DNA from: Sciurus carolinensis
Lineage: Eukaryota > Chordata > Mammalia > Rodentia > Sciuridae
DNA: 64,000 bases
Assembly (NCBI RefSeq): GCF_902686445.1
Contig: NC_062222.1
Location: forward strand, 137,440,596 to 137,504,595
Reading direction: 5' to 3'
The stretch's first letter is position 1. Each line of letters starts with the position of its first letter. Position numbers and translations under genes: made by a program. The notes beneath the pieces were generated by a model, which ran no database searches, was not told where the DNA came from, and was given only the letters and a program-made list of their open reading frames with translations. Shown one piece after another: positions 44,886-56,280 of the stretch.

Positions 44886-47624
44886 GGACCGGCCCCCACA
44901 TGCAGTGCTTCTGCTGACCTCTCATGGTCTCCTGGACACACTCAGAGCTCCGGATCCATGGCGGCCACCTCCTGTGCCCGCCCACTTTGTCTGTTGACCT
45001 CTCGTTCTCCCCCACAGAGACTCTCCACAGGCGGGTACTGAGTGAGGGCCACGTGTCCACAGAGGCCCACGGCAGCGTCCTTGGAGACCCTCCGTCCACA
45101 GATGGCCATTTCTCCTGGGGGAGGGGAGGCGGCTTCCCATCTGTGGGTAGGGCTCTCCGGACCCCAGGTGGGGCAGACATGGAACCTGGAGGGTGACTGC
45201 CCGAGATGAGGGCTCCACTGTGACGTCTCGGACACATGCACTGCCCACTGCCCACCCTGTCCAGTCCTTGGCTTCAGGCAAGCTGCTGGGCACAAGCGGC
45301 ATGGGGAGGTTTGCTGAATGAGAGCAGAGCCTCCACTGACCCTGGCGGAGGGCAGCCGGCTGCTCCCTGGGCTCCCAAGCCCTGCCTGAGCTGTGCCAGG
45401 AAGCTCCCCTGGGGGGCATCTCTGCCCCCAGACCCAGACTCCTCTCCTGCGCTGGGGCTTCTCTGACCTGGAGCTCCCACTGCTCCCCCTGGAACCCCGA
45501 GGTGGGCAGGGGCAGAGTTCACCCGCCCACTCCGCAGGAGGTCACCCCTTCCAGAAGGACCCAGGCCATTGCCTTGCTAACAGTGTTCACACCGAGTGAC
45601 CTCCACCTACCCGCTGGACACCAGGGCAGCGGACCTGAGCTCCCAGCTCCCTCGGCCTCTCTCCTCTGCCTTTCCCTGCTAAGAGTGCCACAGGTCGCCC
45701 GTTCTGGCTCACTCTCTGCTCCTGCTCCTGAGCCGCCTCCCTTCCTCCCCGTGGGTCTGGACCATCCCCACCTGCCCGCCTGTCCTTCCCCAGCACATGC
45801 AGAGATGGCAGGTGGAAGAAGTGGGAAGGAGTGAGCCAGGAGAGGGGTGGGGTGGGGCGGGGAGCCCGTGCTTCGGGTCTAAGTGACCAGCTCAGGACCG
45901 CCGCGTGCCCGCGCTCAGACGGGGGCGGTCCCGGCAGGCGAGCAGGGTTCTGCATCTCAGGTCCCAGCCTGTTGTGAACTGAGCCTCCGAGGGCCTCCAG
46001 CTTCTCGTATGTCAGGTTCCCCGAGGGGCCGTGGAGAAAGCGACCTCTTTGTCCCTCTCTCTGAAAAAGGCGGCACTCCGCTGCTCCTCAGCGCCGGTGC
46101 CAGCACGTCCGCTCACGGGCCTGCTCAGGGCTTCCGCTGCCTGTCTGGGCGCCAAACTGGCCCCTCCAGCCGCCCTCTCGGAAGCTGTCTGTCTGGCAGG
46201 TCAGACACTGGAGATGACGCCCGTTCCTGCTCAGCCTGCAGCGACGGCGGCCTGTCCCTGAGCCCAGCCCAGGCCTCCCTGTCCCGCACGGAACCCTAGG
46301 CCTAGCTCGCCTCCCAGCCGGGGTGCCTCCTGACATTGCCTGCGTTCGCGGGCCTGCTCAAACATACATCAGATCACCCGAGAACCCTGCTCTCACCCCT
46401 CTAGAACCTTCTGACAAAGGGCTAGTGACCTGGTCCCACGGTCAAGTGGTCCAGCTGCCCATCAGGCCCGACACTGTCTGTGCTCAAGACCACCCCTCCC
46501 GACTGCACACTTGACCTTTGGGTTGGACTCCCACCCGCTCTGGGACCCAGCTCCCGGGACAGGGAGCCCAGCCTGCTTGGGCTTCTGCTCTGTCCTCAGT
46601 TCCAGGTCAACCCGGATCACAGGCAGTGCTCATGAGCTACATGCTGGTGACCAGCCTCCTGTGCCCTCACTGGGCCTGCCTCCCTGTGGTGGAATCAGGA
46701 AGCCCATGCCGAGGCTTTTCTGGGTCTGAGATGTGCAGATCCCTCCCCACGAGTTGGTCGCAGCCCCTCCATCAGGAGTGTGGCCCACCGAGATCCACTT
46801 GGAACTTGGCAGGACCCACAGGGGAAGGGAAAAAAACCCCATCTGACCGCCCCTCCTGCTGGCCAGAAGAGAAGCCAGGGCCAGGGGCCTGCAGCCCCCG
46901 GGGGGCCACAGGGAGGGTAATGAGCAACAGCCAGCTTGCTCAATCCAACAAGGGACTTGGCAGGGGACACACAGAGGGTGACAGGAAGACCCAAGCCAGT
47001 TCCGGGTGGAGTGCCCACACCAGGTCTCCCTGCCCCACCTCGGCTGCCGCCGTCAGCCCTCCTGGCCTCCAGCTCTGTACGGCATGAGCCCACCCACCCA
47101 CCTTTGCCTCAGATACAGGGGTTGGGGAAGGGGCTTATTCCCCTGCAAACCTCGGTACTTTCTCGGGACTAAGTCCTTGGGGCAGGGTGTGCAGCCAGCC
47201 AGGGGTTGGTGTCATGCTGACACACCTCCAATCACTGTGCGCGTGTGTGCACGATGACCTCAGAGGAGAGGAGCGCCTGAAGGTCAGGCTCCCGGACCAG
47301 GCAGAAGCAGGGCCCCTCAGGCCAGGCCAGGCCAGGCTCCAGGCCCCCTGGTGTTCCTGCCCGGGAACTGCAGGAAGCCTCCCCTACGAGAGCCTCTTCA
47401 AGCCAACTCCTTGTAACAGAAGGGAGCCGGGGCCTTCCTGGGCAGGAACAGGGCCTTGCTATAGACTACCACACAGAGCCCAGATAGCACCTGTGTACTA
47501 CCGAAGGAGGACAGAGGAAGCCTATGGCAAACCACAGATGGCATCCGAGAGGGTGGCGGGCCCGGTTGGGAGCCACGGCCCTGGGAGAGGGTCACCATGC
47601 TGTTTGCCATTCACCGTGGCTCCA

Positions 47625-47695
47625 GCACCATGTCTGCACATAGTAGGTGCTCAGTAAATCCTGGGTGGAGGAATGGATGAAGGACTGAATGAATC
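47625..47695 (+). mobile_element. MIR/L2-type 3' end
   Basis: GCACATAGTAGGTGCTCAGT followed by AAATCCTGGGTGGAGGAATG and a GAATGAAT tail is the common 3' end shared by MIR and L2 relics. It lies 220 bases from mir-95, whose arms are the same kind of sequence. Confidence 0.7.
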
Positions 47696-47903
47696 CAGTT
47701 CCATGGGATGTCTGGTGCTGTCACAGGTAGGATGAGGCTATGACCAGGCCCCGTGGGCCAGGAGGTGCCTAGGGGCAGGCGGCAGACCCCAAGCCTTGCT
47801 CCCACCACCACCCCTGCCTCTCCCAGCTCCCTGCAGGCTGCTCCGGACCAGGGGCAGCTCTCCTCTTCTCTGCCTCCCCCTCGGTGCCCTGCTCAGCGTC
47901 TGG

Positions 47904-47984
47904 CACAGAGTGGGTGCTCAATAAATACCCGTTGAATTTAATGCATCTCAATTCAACCAACATTTATTGAGCGCCCGCTGTGTA
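47904..47984 (-). ncRNA. MIR95: mir-95 precursor hairpin
   Basis: On the minus strand an 81-base imperfect hairpin is seen: 5' arm with GCGCTCAATAAATGTTGG and GTTGAATT, a short loop, and 3' arm with AATTCAACGGGTATTTATTG and AGCACCC. The miR-95-3p equivalent is at 47,936-47,915 (seed UCAACGG). All 22 positions agree with human miR-95-3p as I remember it. The 5p equivalent is at 47,970-47,950 and differs from human at two positions. Human mir-95 lies in an ABLIM2 intron on the sense strand, as here, so it is processed from the host transcript. The two arms are facing copies of an L2/MIR-type 3' end, in agreement with the reported L2 origin of this miRNA. Confidence 0.95.
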
Positions 47985-49311
47985 CTGTCGCACTCCTGCC
48001 TCCCTTGGTGCACTGCAGAGGGGCTCCGGGTGCAGGCAGCGGCCCTACTGGGGGAAACGCTCTCGGCCGGAGCTCCAGGCAGGTCTGCGGCCTCACCTGG
48101 CTGAGTCACAAAGTGGGCACCACTCCCCCTCTGCCCCTGTCGCTCCCACGGCCGGCAGATGGCAAGGCTCCCCCGACCTGGCCCGCCCCGCTGGGTCCTT
48201 GCACATCGGGACAAACATGAAGTCGCGGTTGTGATGCTGGACACAGTGGCTTTGTGCAGGAACCGCGGTCAGGACCCCGGCAGAAGCGGAAGGCCACACA
48301 GCAGGAGCTGGCAGGGCCCGGCCTCCTGTCGCGCTGGCACTGTGCAGGCAGCTTCCAGTGAGACCACGTCCCCACCCTGGAGCTGGGTGCCTGCAGGTCA
48401 GTGCACCTGCGTGGAAGCCATGGCCCACATGCCGCTTGAGGTGGGGACACAGGAGGAGGGAGGAGCTGACCGACGAGACAAGGGGGACACACGCCACGCA
48501 GGACAGCTGGCACAGCAGGCCTTGTGGGCACCAGCACCACCACGCTCCTGCCTCAGTCAGCCCCAGCCGCCCTTGCCAGGCACTGCAAGTGAGGAGGAGG
48601 TGCCGGCCACATGCAGGTCACAAGGCAGGCAGTGGCAGGGGACGTGCCACCAGACGCCTGTGTCCCTCCCGGCTTCTTCCCACACAGCCCCGCCCTCCTG
48701 GGTGCTGGACCACAGGCAGGCCACACTCTCCAGTGGGAGCTGCTGGGGACATAGATGCCTCGCGCCCCGAGAGTCTGGGGGAGGTCAGGCCGCGGGCCCC
48801 GCTGACTGAAGAGGCCTCCTGCCCCCGCAGGGGGAGGACTCATGCCCTGGAGCCAGGCCACACGTGCGGCCGAGAGGGCAGCCTGAGCTGGTGCACGGGA
48901 GTCTCCATCTCCCAACACAAGACCAGGGCGGACATGAGAATGTCAGGCAGTGAGACCACCACCAGGCATGGCCCTGGCCACACCACTGGGCAGCGGTCGC
49001 TGGGGTGCAGGGAGAGCTGGACACCTGCGGGCAGCCACCTGCAGGTAGCATAGGCAGGAAAGGAGGGACCAGCCCCCACTCTGCCTGCCATGTCCTTGTG
49101 GGACACCCAGGGGTCCCTCCCCGCTGGAAATGTCTTGGCGTGCTGTCCCATGCCCTGGGGCCAACCCCCAGGCAGGACGGGCGCACTGTGGGGTCCAGAC
49201 GCCTGCTCGCAGAGACCCCGCACGGAGCAGAGCCTCTCTCTCCTGGTTATTCTTTGCTGCGCGCATCACCTCGCCTCCCCTGTACCAGGCCATGTTCCTG
49301 GGAGGACACCA

Positions 49312-49370
49312 AGAGGGTGAGGGTGATGGAGAGGGTGACAGTGACGGTGAGGGTGACGGTGAGGACCAGG
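49312..49370. repeat. Short (GGTGAC/GGGTGA) hexamer repeat
   Basis: About nine imperfect copies of GGGTGA/GGTGAC stand in a row before a MIR piece. Confidence 0.8.
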
Positions 49371-49480
49371 ATGAATGCCATGTGTTTACTGAGCACCTAC
49401 TACCCGCTAGGTGGGGCGCTACCCAAGCACTCAGTTCAGGTCCCCTGAGCGGCTGCGAGGCAGCGGGCGGAGAAGGTCCA
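49371..49480 (-). mobile_element. MIR SINE relic
   Basis: TGTTTACTGAGCACCTACTA, CCCGCTAGGTGGGG and CAAGCACTCAGTTCAGGTCC follow the reverse complement of the MIR 3' end. Confidence 0.6.
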
Positions 49481-50130
49481 CACCACACTGCAGGTCCCGG
49501 GCTGGACTTGAGCCACTGTCAGTCTCACTGCGAAGCCTGGGGCTTCCTCTGCCTCTCGCACCCTCGTCCTCCCCCACAGCCTCCACATCCCACCTCAGTC
49601 CCAGCCTCCCTCACTGAAAACAACTTGCCCAGCCTAGACGCTGCTTCCTGGAGACCCCAAGTCTGCTGACCACGGCCCACTGCAGGTTTTCACGTGTCAT
49701 GGACAGTACCTTGCACTAAGCATGATCAGGAAAATTTGAAATTTGAACATTTGAAGATCATTTCTGATTCAGTCTCCGTGGCACCCCAGAGCCAGGCAGA
49801 TAGCAACTTTTACTGCCGTGAAGTCTGAGGCCATAAGGCCTGGGACTCTCCAGTGCCTCGTTCAGGGTACCACAGGGGACAGGACAGTGCCCCATCACCA
49901 GCCAGTCCGGCCCCGCCTCCTGGACCATGCCCACGCCTGCTCTGGAGGGACTGGGCGCTGGGAGCTTCCTCATGACCTCACGTGGAAGCCCAACTGGTTT
50001 CTATTCTCCACCAGCTCTGAGTGCCACCAGGAGCCACACACTGGAGCCCAGCGCAGCCAGCCAGGGTCATCAGAGAGTCCCCTGCATCTGCTGGCCTGCT
50101 CCTACACTTTGTTAACAAGCATGGCTGGGG

Positions 50131-50310
50131 CTGGGGCCCCTAGCTGGGCCCCTTGGTGGCCCCCTTGGCTGGGTCCCTTGGTGGCCCCTTGGCTGGGCCC
50201 CTTGGTGGCCCCCTTGGTGGTTCCCTTGGCTGGGTCCCTGGTTGGGCCCCTTGGTGGACCCCTAGTGGACCCCTGGTGGGCACCTGGTGGACCCCTGGTG
50301 GACCCCTGTG
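50131..50310. repeat. G/C-rich minisatellite next to an ABLIM2 donor
   Basis: Variants of CCCCTTGGTGG and CCCCTTGGCTGGGT alternate about a dozen times. The left part has composite units of about 19 bases, and the right part has 15-base units (GTGGACCCCTG). On the transcribed (minus) strand it is rich in GGG triplets. It lies 47-226 bases downstream of the 5' splice site at 50,357/50,356. Confidence 0.88.
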
Positions 50311-50356
50311 GGCCTTCCCACGCACATCGCAGCTCCTGTTCAGCAGGGCCACTCAC

Positions 50357-50495
50357 GTGAGTAAAAGCTGTCTCCTTGCACTCTCTGCAGAGGGTCTTGC
50401 TCGGTGCCGCTACTGTGGGACAGAGACTGGCTGTCCAGGTCTGGAGAGTTAGTCCTTGTGTCTGAGTCCCCCTTGAGGAGGAGCCAGCTGGTCTT
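50357..50495 (-). CDS. ABLIM2: ABLIM2 coding exon (KTSWLLLKGDSDTRT...)
   Basis: This 139-nt exon has 46 codons plus one base. The product begins KTSWLLLKGDSDTRTNSPD, continues with LDSQSLSHSSGTEQDPLQR and ends VQGDSFYS. It matches the human linker segment KSSWLMLKGDADTRTNSPD. It is serine/threonine-rich, as expected for a phosphorylated disordered linker. The acceptor is CTCTGCAG and the donor is C/GTGAGT, a perfect consensus. A G-rich minisatellite starts about 45 bases into the downstream intron. Confidence 0.96.
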
Positions 50496-51175
50496 CTGCA
50501 GAGGAAAAGAAGTCACATGAACTCAGGTCATCTGCAACGGCAGCGTCTGACCGGACCTTCCAACGGCTTGCTCTCTTCTGAGTGACGAGCTAACCCGCGG
50601 TGAGGAAGCTCGCTGGGTAAGATCCAGCTTCAAGCACACCCTCGCCGTTCAGGGACTCGTCCGCGCTCCTGGGGCGCGGAGCATCGGGCACAGTGGTGTT
50701 GCCATCTTACGGGGCCCCAGTGCTTGGGAGCTCGGCACCCTGTGGCTGCAGCAGGGACAAGCGAGCGGGAGGAGCTCAGCCTGGCCAGATCCCGCCTGCA
50801 GCCACTCCTGCGAGGGAAGCGTCCCGCCCCGGCCCCAGGGTCCCTTAGCTGTTCCAGAGCTGCAGAGCTGCGTCAGAGGTGCCACCCTCCAGGAGGAAGA
50901 TGTTCACCCTCTGCCGAGTGGAAAACACCCGAAACCTGCTCCAGATCCACCATCCCGCGCTCCCAGACACTGACAGTGTCCTCAGTTGCTGATCCGTGGC
51001 TGCGGAAGCGGCATGTGGCGGGGACTTGGGCAGAAGATGCACTTGGTCTGAAAGCCAGAGGGGCTGGTGGCCCACCTCTGTTCTTTGGGGACCGAGGAAC
51101 AGGGTAAGAGGAGGAGCTAGGGCTCCGGCCGGCAGGGCATGGCAGAGCTTGCTCAGGGCGTCTGCCCCTGATTAC

Positions 51176-51228
51176 CTTCCTGTTGTCCTGGTCCAAGCTT
51201 CCATCCTCCCCGTCCAGTCGCCTGGCGG
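51176..51228 (-). CDS. ABLIM2: ABLIM2 coding exon (ARRLDGEDGSLDQDNRK)
   Basis: Two bases complete an alanine codon with the G of the previous exon, then ARRLDGEDGSLDQDNRK follows in 17 codons. Human ABLIM2 has AARRSDGEDGSLDQDNRK as I remember it. The acceptor is CCTTCCAG and the donor is AAG/GTAATC. Phase is 1 at the start and 0 at the end. With the next exon (139 nt) it makes a 192-nt unit that could be skipped in frame. Confidence 0.95.
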
Positions 51229-53029
51229 CTGGAAGGGAAAAACCAACTGGTGAAGGCAGGACGCCATTTGCCCCCGCCCCCGCCACAGTCATGCTCTGAG
51301 CCCAAGGCCGTCCGTGCAGGCATGAGTGCCTCCAAGGACCGCCGAGGACACCAGGCCAGAGCAGGCCCCGGAGGCTGCCTGGGAGGCAGGTGCAGGGCTG
51401 GGCATGAACAGCGGTGGGAAGTGACGGCCACTCTGTTCTAGCCAGATGCCCAGGTGGAGGAAGGAACTGCGCGTTCAGAGGCGTGGTTTGGCCTTTGAAG
51501 AACACAGCTTTCACCTCTCCAGGGGACACCAGAGGAGCAGGTCTCAGCCAGGGGGCCCTCGGTGCCACCTCGAGCTAGGTGCTTTACCTCTCACCACCTG
51601 TCCCCACCAACCCTGCAGGAAGGAGCTTCGCCATTCCACAGACAGGGAGACCAAGGCTCCGGGAGAGGCCACGCCCACACTCAGGGACTGGCGGGGACAG
51701 AGGCGGACAGGAGCCCAGGCAGCCTGAGGCCAAAGCCCTGCCCCTGCCTGCCCCGGCTCCCTGCTGCCCGCACACACAAAGCAGCGAGTGAGCTGCACCA
51801 CTGGACAAGTCCGTGAAGAACAGTAAAGAAAAGAGAATCCAGCCAGAAACGAGCTCAAGGACACAGAGCAAGGGGGCTCATTTTGCCGCAATTTGTTTAC
51901 AAGAATACTATCCACAGCATTTGGGGAAACTGTCACCCAGCTGGGCTGACATTTTCAACCAAGACTGAGCAGAAGACCGTACGAGGTCCTGCTCATGGCC
52001 CCGCATCCAGCCGTACCCAGAGACCGTTGTGTATTCCAGATGAAGATACCGACCCCATGCACAGAGCAACTAAATGGAAACCCGGCCTCCTTCCCAGCCT
52101 GCCACGGTCCCGGGCCTGAGCCACGTGGAGGGTGGGCTCTTACCTGCAGCCTTCGGTGGGCTGGGACCTGTCAATCTTTTGGAGCAGCCCGCCTCCTGCA
52201 CCACCAAGGACAAGACTGACACCAGGCCAGAGAGCTGGGAAATTGGGGATTGGGCTACAGGACCTTGACAAGATAAGGCCAAGAGTGAAGTCTGAGCACG
52301 TCCACGCGGGACGCACCGGCTCTGCTACTCTCCACGGCAACACGTCTCTCCCTCCACAGAGAGACAGCCACTTTCAAAACCAAGATAAAACCCGTGTCCT
52401 CTCTACTCCCAGGGGTGAGGGAGCTAGCAGGGCCTTCCCAGGAGGATGGAGACAGCAGGGCGGAGCCGAGGCCGACAGGGCGGCACTACTGTTGACAACA
52501 GCTGCCACCAGGCGCGGTGCCCTTAGCGTGGCACACATCAGTCCCACACTTGGAAGCTGCTCAGCCAGCAGCAGGGGCGAGAGGCCAGTGGCGGCTGGGA
52601 GCCCGGGCAGCACCACCACCACCCACACTGGAGAGGCCTGGCCATGCATGCCAGCAAAAAGAGCCAACCTGGTTCCCGGGAGCCAGGGGGCCACCCACCC
52701 TTGGAATGATCTGCAAGGGCAAAAGCAATTAAGGGGCGCTTTGAGGGCCTGGGGTGCTCTGGCTGGGAGGAGGTTACACAGTTGCGGACAATGGTCAGCC
52801 AGGCGTGTTCTGGCTACCAAGCTGCCTCTGGGCTCAAGAGCAGCCCCGCCATTTGCTAAAAGAGTCCCTCCGCGACAGCCTCCAGAGGCCCAGGTGTGCA
52901 TGGTCTACAGGCTGGAGCCAAGAGCTGCTCACAGAGAAGTTCACCAGCCTGCTAAGTGTACCACAGGCTCTCTGAAGAACTAGGAGCTTGGGCAGGAAAA
53001 TACAGGCTGCTGGCACTCTGCACCATTGG

Positions 53030-53115
53030 TGGCTTGCTTCCTTAACAGCCCTGAGCCTCAGTTTCCAGATCTGTAAAACAGGCAAATAAGGCCTACACCT
53101 CCAGGTCAGGAGGAA
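53030..53115 (+). mobile_element. MIR SINE relic
   Basis: CCTGAGCCTCAGTTTCCAGA, TCTGTAAAACAGGCAAATAA and GGAATAACTCAGTGAACGCC match the 3' half of MIR on the plus strand. Confidence 0.75.
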
Positions 53116-53787
53116 TAACTCAGTGAACGCCGGCCATGGAGCACTGAGCCTGAAGGCTCCAAAGACCCCCGCAGCAGGAGGGCCTGGAGACCGACGCTGA
53201 GGCTAATCTGCAGGGTGCTGTTTGGGACGCGAGGAGAACGCAGACCCTCTCAGGACAAGCAGGGAAGGAGTCGGGTGTCTTGTGTACACCCCGCGGTCCT
53301 GAGTCCTGGGAAGCTTCCACCGCTCCCCGCGCCCTCTCTGCTGGAGGCGCCGCAGTGAAGGCGAGGCTCCGGTCTCCTTCCTGGAGCCACAGCAGGCTGG
53401 CCTTCCCTCCTCCCACACCCCTCCACCCTCTCGCCTCTGGACGTCCCGCAGCCATGTCTGCGTCCCCCTGGCTGCTTGTCTACTCCTTCCTATCCACCCG
53501 TTCGCCACGCACCCGCCGCCAGGTAACCTGCTGCTCATCTGAGCAGCTAGCCACGCATGGCCCCCTGCGAGCCCGTGTCCACCGAGTCCACTCCCTGGCT
53601 GACTGAGCTGTCCACGCAGCTACACTGTCCTCTCTCCCCCTATTCTGCCCTCCCCCTTCGCCAAGGTGCAGGAAGCAGAACGCCCGGGCACTACCTTTGT
53701 CCTCCGGCCGCTGTGAGAGGGACAGGCCTTCAGCAGCCGTCAGGACCAGGCCAGGCTTTGATGGGGGCAGTCGACCAGAGGCACTCC

Positions 53788-54227
53788 CCAAGAGCATGCA
53801 CGTGTGAGCACTTACTGAATACCTACTCCTGGGATGGGCCCCGTGCCCTGCCTGGGTGGTACCAGGTGTCGTGCCCCTGTGGAACTCACTCAGGTGAGGA
53901 GGCTGAGACCAGAGTGAGGTGCAGAGCTGTCCCCAGCGCCTCGTTTGTTCTCCCTGGCAGATGCACGCTCCACAGGACTCGGGAGGGGTTTGTGTGGCTT
54001 GATTTTGCTTGTGGTGACTTGTGTGCAAATCCACCTCCCCCAGACGGCTCCAGGGGGTGCCTCACGGCTCACTGGGTGCCTCGCGCGGTGGCGCATGCAC
54101 GGGTGTACAGAGGAAGCAGGGGGCGGGTGCAGCGCAGGGGCCCCCTGCTTCTGGGGACCCTCCCTGTTACAGGGCCTGTCCCAGGAGTAGGTATTCAGTA
54201 AGTGCTCACACATGCACACCTCTTGGC
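53788..54227. repeat. Inverted repeat, ~55-base arms, 32-base perfect core
   Basis: The left arm (53,788-53,842) and right arm (54,172-54,227) are reverse complements with few differences. A 32-base core is perfect (53,803-53,834 against 54,179-54,210), containing GAGCACTTACTGAATACCTA and its complement. The spacer is about 330 bases. The core resembles a MIR/L2 3' end, but two independent old copies would not be identical over 32 bases. Confidence 0.9.
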
Positions 54228-54616
54228 TGGGCCAGCACAGGCAGCTCCAACCTCCAAGGTTCTTTTGCTGGTGTCTGGGGGGAGGTGGGGCTGAGGGATC
54301 TGGTCACTGTTCCAGGGGTGTCGTGCTACTGCTGGACCTCTGCTTCCAGTGCAGGACCACCACAGGGCAGGACGGGCTCAGACCCAGGCCCAGGCCGGCA
54401 CCCAGGGCTGCTGTCCCCACGCGGGAAGGAGTGGACGGGACTTGGGAAGGTGCTCAGGGCTCACTCCTCAGGCCAGTCTGTCTTGCCCTCTCCCCGACCC
54501 CGTGGGCTCTGTAGGAGGTTGGGGGCTCTGCCCTGCCCTTCAGCAGCTCTGAGGAATGGCCCCGTCGGTGCCTCTTATCTGGGATATCCAGCTCCATGAC
54601 TCAAATGGAATTGGAA

Positions 54617-54662
54617 TTACAGAGAGAGAGAGAAGGGGGAGAGAGGGGCAGGGAGAGAGAGA
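54617..54662. repeat. (AG)n-rich purine tract
   Basis: AGAGAGAGAGAGAAGGGG is followed by GAGAGAGGGGCAGGGAGAGA and GAGAATAAG. This is a simple repeat. Confidence 0.9.
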
Positions 54663-55189
54663 ATAAGCGCGGGTGCACACACATGGCCAAGTCCACTAGA
54701 ATCCCATTCCATGGGGTCAGACGCCATGTTTGTCACGCACAAGTCCCCAGGGCTGGGACAGGGCCTAGCACAAAATGCAAGCTTGAAAACCACTCCTGGA
54801 CAAATCAGTGCGAGCCGTTCGAACCCTCGGCAGCAGGCCGCCTCGACCGCTGGGTCAGGAGGACAGTGTCACGGGCTGCCATCAGGACTGACAGGGGCAC
54901 CCAGGCGCAGCGCTGGTGTCCCATCCTCCTCCCTCCCTCTTCCACCTTGCAGGGGCGTCCAGGCCTCCAGGATACAGGGCGGCTCTCCACTGCTGGCCCT
55001 GGGGAGCCTCTGCAAGAGGTTTCCACGTTTCCTCCCAGATTCAAGCATATGCCTGGCTGCCTGCCCTTTCCTCACATCCCAAGAAAGGACCCCGAACCCA
55101 GTGAGAGTCAGCCCCAGGAGAGGCACAGGTGGTCGATTCTTATTTACAACCAGGGTCCAAGGAAAGAGTGGACGACCCGTGCCACGCCA

Positions 55190-55589
55190 TGTGAGATGGT
55201 TTGGAGTGAGGTGTCTCCCAAAGGCTCCCGTTGGGGACAAGGCAAGAAGGTCCAGGGGAGGAATGGCTGAGTCGTGTGAGCCTTGGCCTCGGCGCGTGGA
55301 CCCCCGAAGGCAGTGGGGAGTGGCTGAGGAGGTGGGCAAGGGCATGCCTTTGGGGTATGTATCTTGTACCTGGCGCCTGGAGTCCCTCTCTGCTTCCTGA
55401 TCACCGTGGAGCTGCTTCCCTCCACTACGCTCTTCCACCATGACGTCCTGCCTCACCTCAGGACCCAGCGAGTGGAGCCCGCTGTCTGTGGACTGAGACC
55501 TCTGAAACTGTGAGTCCCAGATAAACTTTTCCTCATCTAAAGTTGTTCTTGTCAGGTCTTCCAATCACAGAGTGAAAAAGCTGACTACA
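55190..55589 (+). mobile_element. Rodent/squirrel MaLR-type solitary LTR
   Basis: Starts TGTGAGATGGTTTGGAGTGA, then GTGTCTCCCAAAGGCTC, GGCATGCCTTTGGGGTATGT, TCTCTGCTTCCTGATCACCG, GTGGACTGAGACCTCTGAAA. It ends with TAAAGTTGTTCTTGTCAGGT and GAAAAAGCTGACTACA. The order and the 400-base length fit a solitary LTR of the ERVL-MaLR group common in squirrels. No internal genes are present. Confidence 0.78.
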
Positions 55590-56237
55590 CCCTGAGTCAC
55601 TTCCTGCGTCTTGTTGGGTGGGAGACTGAGGACAGGAAGGAGGACCGGCGTCCTTGTGCCCAGCAGCAGCTGCCACGCCGGCTCACTCTGCGTCTGTACT
55701 CACATTTACTTAGAAACCCAACAGCCAATCTGGTGAGCTTCAGGCCCTCCCTGCCCCTGGCAGAACTTCCTGGGGAATTTCGGGGGAAGCACTCATTTTC
55801 AAGAGTTCATCTTGAACAGTCTAGAAACGGCCACGACATCCCTCCATCGGCAGCCGTACCACTGGAAACTCCCTACTACGTGCCAAGCACCACGGTCACC
55901 TTCTGGAACGCCCCTCAGAAGCCCGTGAGTAAACTGGCCCAACCCCAGAGGAGCCGGGCCCTGGGGAAGGCAGGTCTGCTCCCGGGGGCGTGGTGGAAGC
56001 CAAGGCCACGGCCTGCCCCAGGCTGTCCCCTAAAGCAATGGGGCACAAGACAACACAGAGCCACACTGCACCTGAGCCTTGGAACTTCTGGAAGTGTCAG
56101 GCCCCGGCGCCTGCTGCCTCCTGCTGAGGGCGCCAGAGGACTCGCCTGGCATCCGCTCGGAGGGCCAGGGAGGCCACTGTCCTGCCCCTTGTGCTCTCCT
56201 GCCCTGTTGTTACCTCTTTACTTCCTTTTACTTTTGC

Positions 56238-56280
56238 TTCCCGCCTCTCTCCCTCCCTCCTTCCCTCCCTCCCCCCTCCC
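56238..56280. repeat. Pyrimidine-rich (CCCT)n tract
   Basis: CCCGCCTCTCTCCCTCCCTC is followed by CTTCCCTCCCTCCCCCCTCC. Low complexity. Confidence 0.9.

Larger units (their letters stand above)
41217..50356 (-). other. ABLIM2: ABLIM2 intron hosting mir-95
   Basis: This is a 9.1-kb intron. It contains an old LINE-1 relic (42,620-43,430), MIR/L2 pieces, the mir-95 hairpin (47,904-47,984), a short hexamer repeat (49,312-49,370) and a G-rich minisatellite close to the upstream exon. From 45,200 to 47,600 I see only unique GC-rich sequence. Confidence 0.75.

Noticed and set aside
52132..52983. 283-codon plus-strand open frame
   Set aside because: It lies in a GC-rich ABLIM2 intron, has a low-complexity composition, no recognisable domain and no splice or promoter support.
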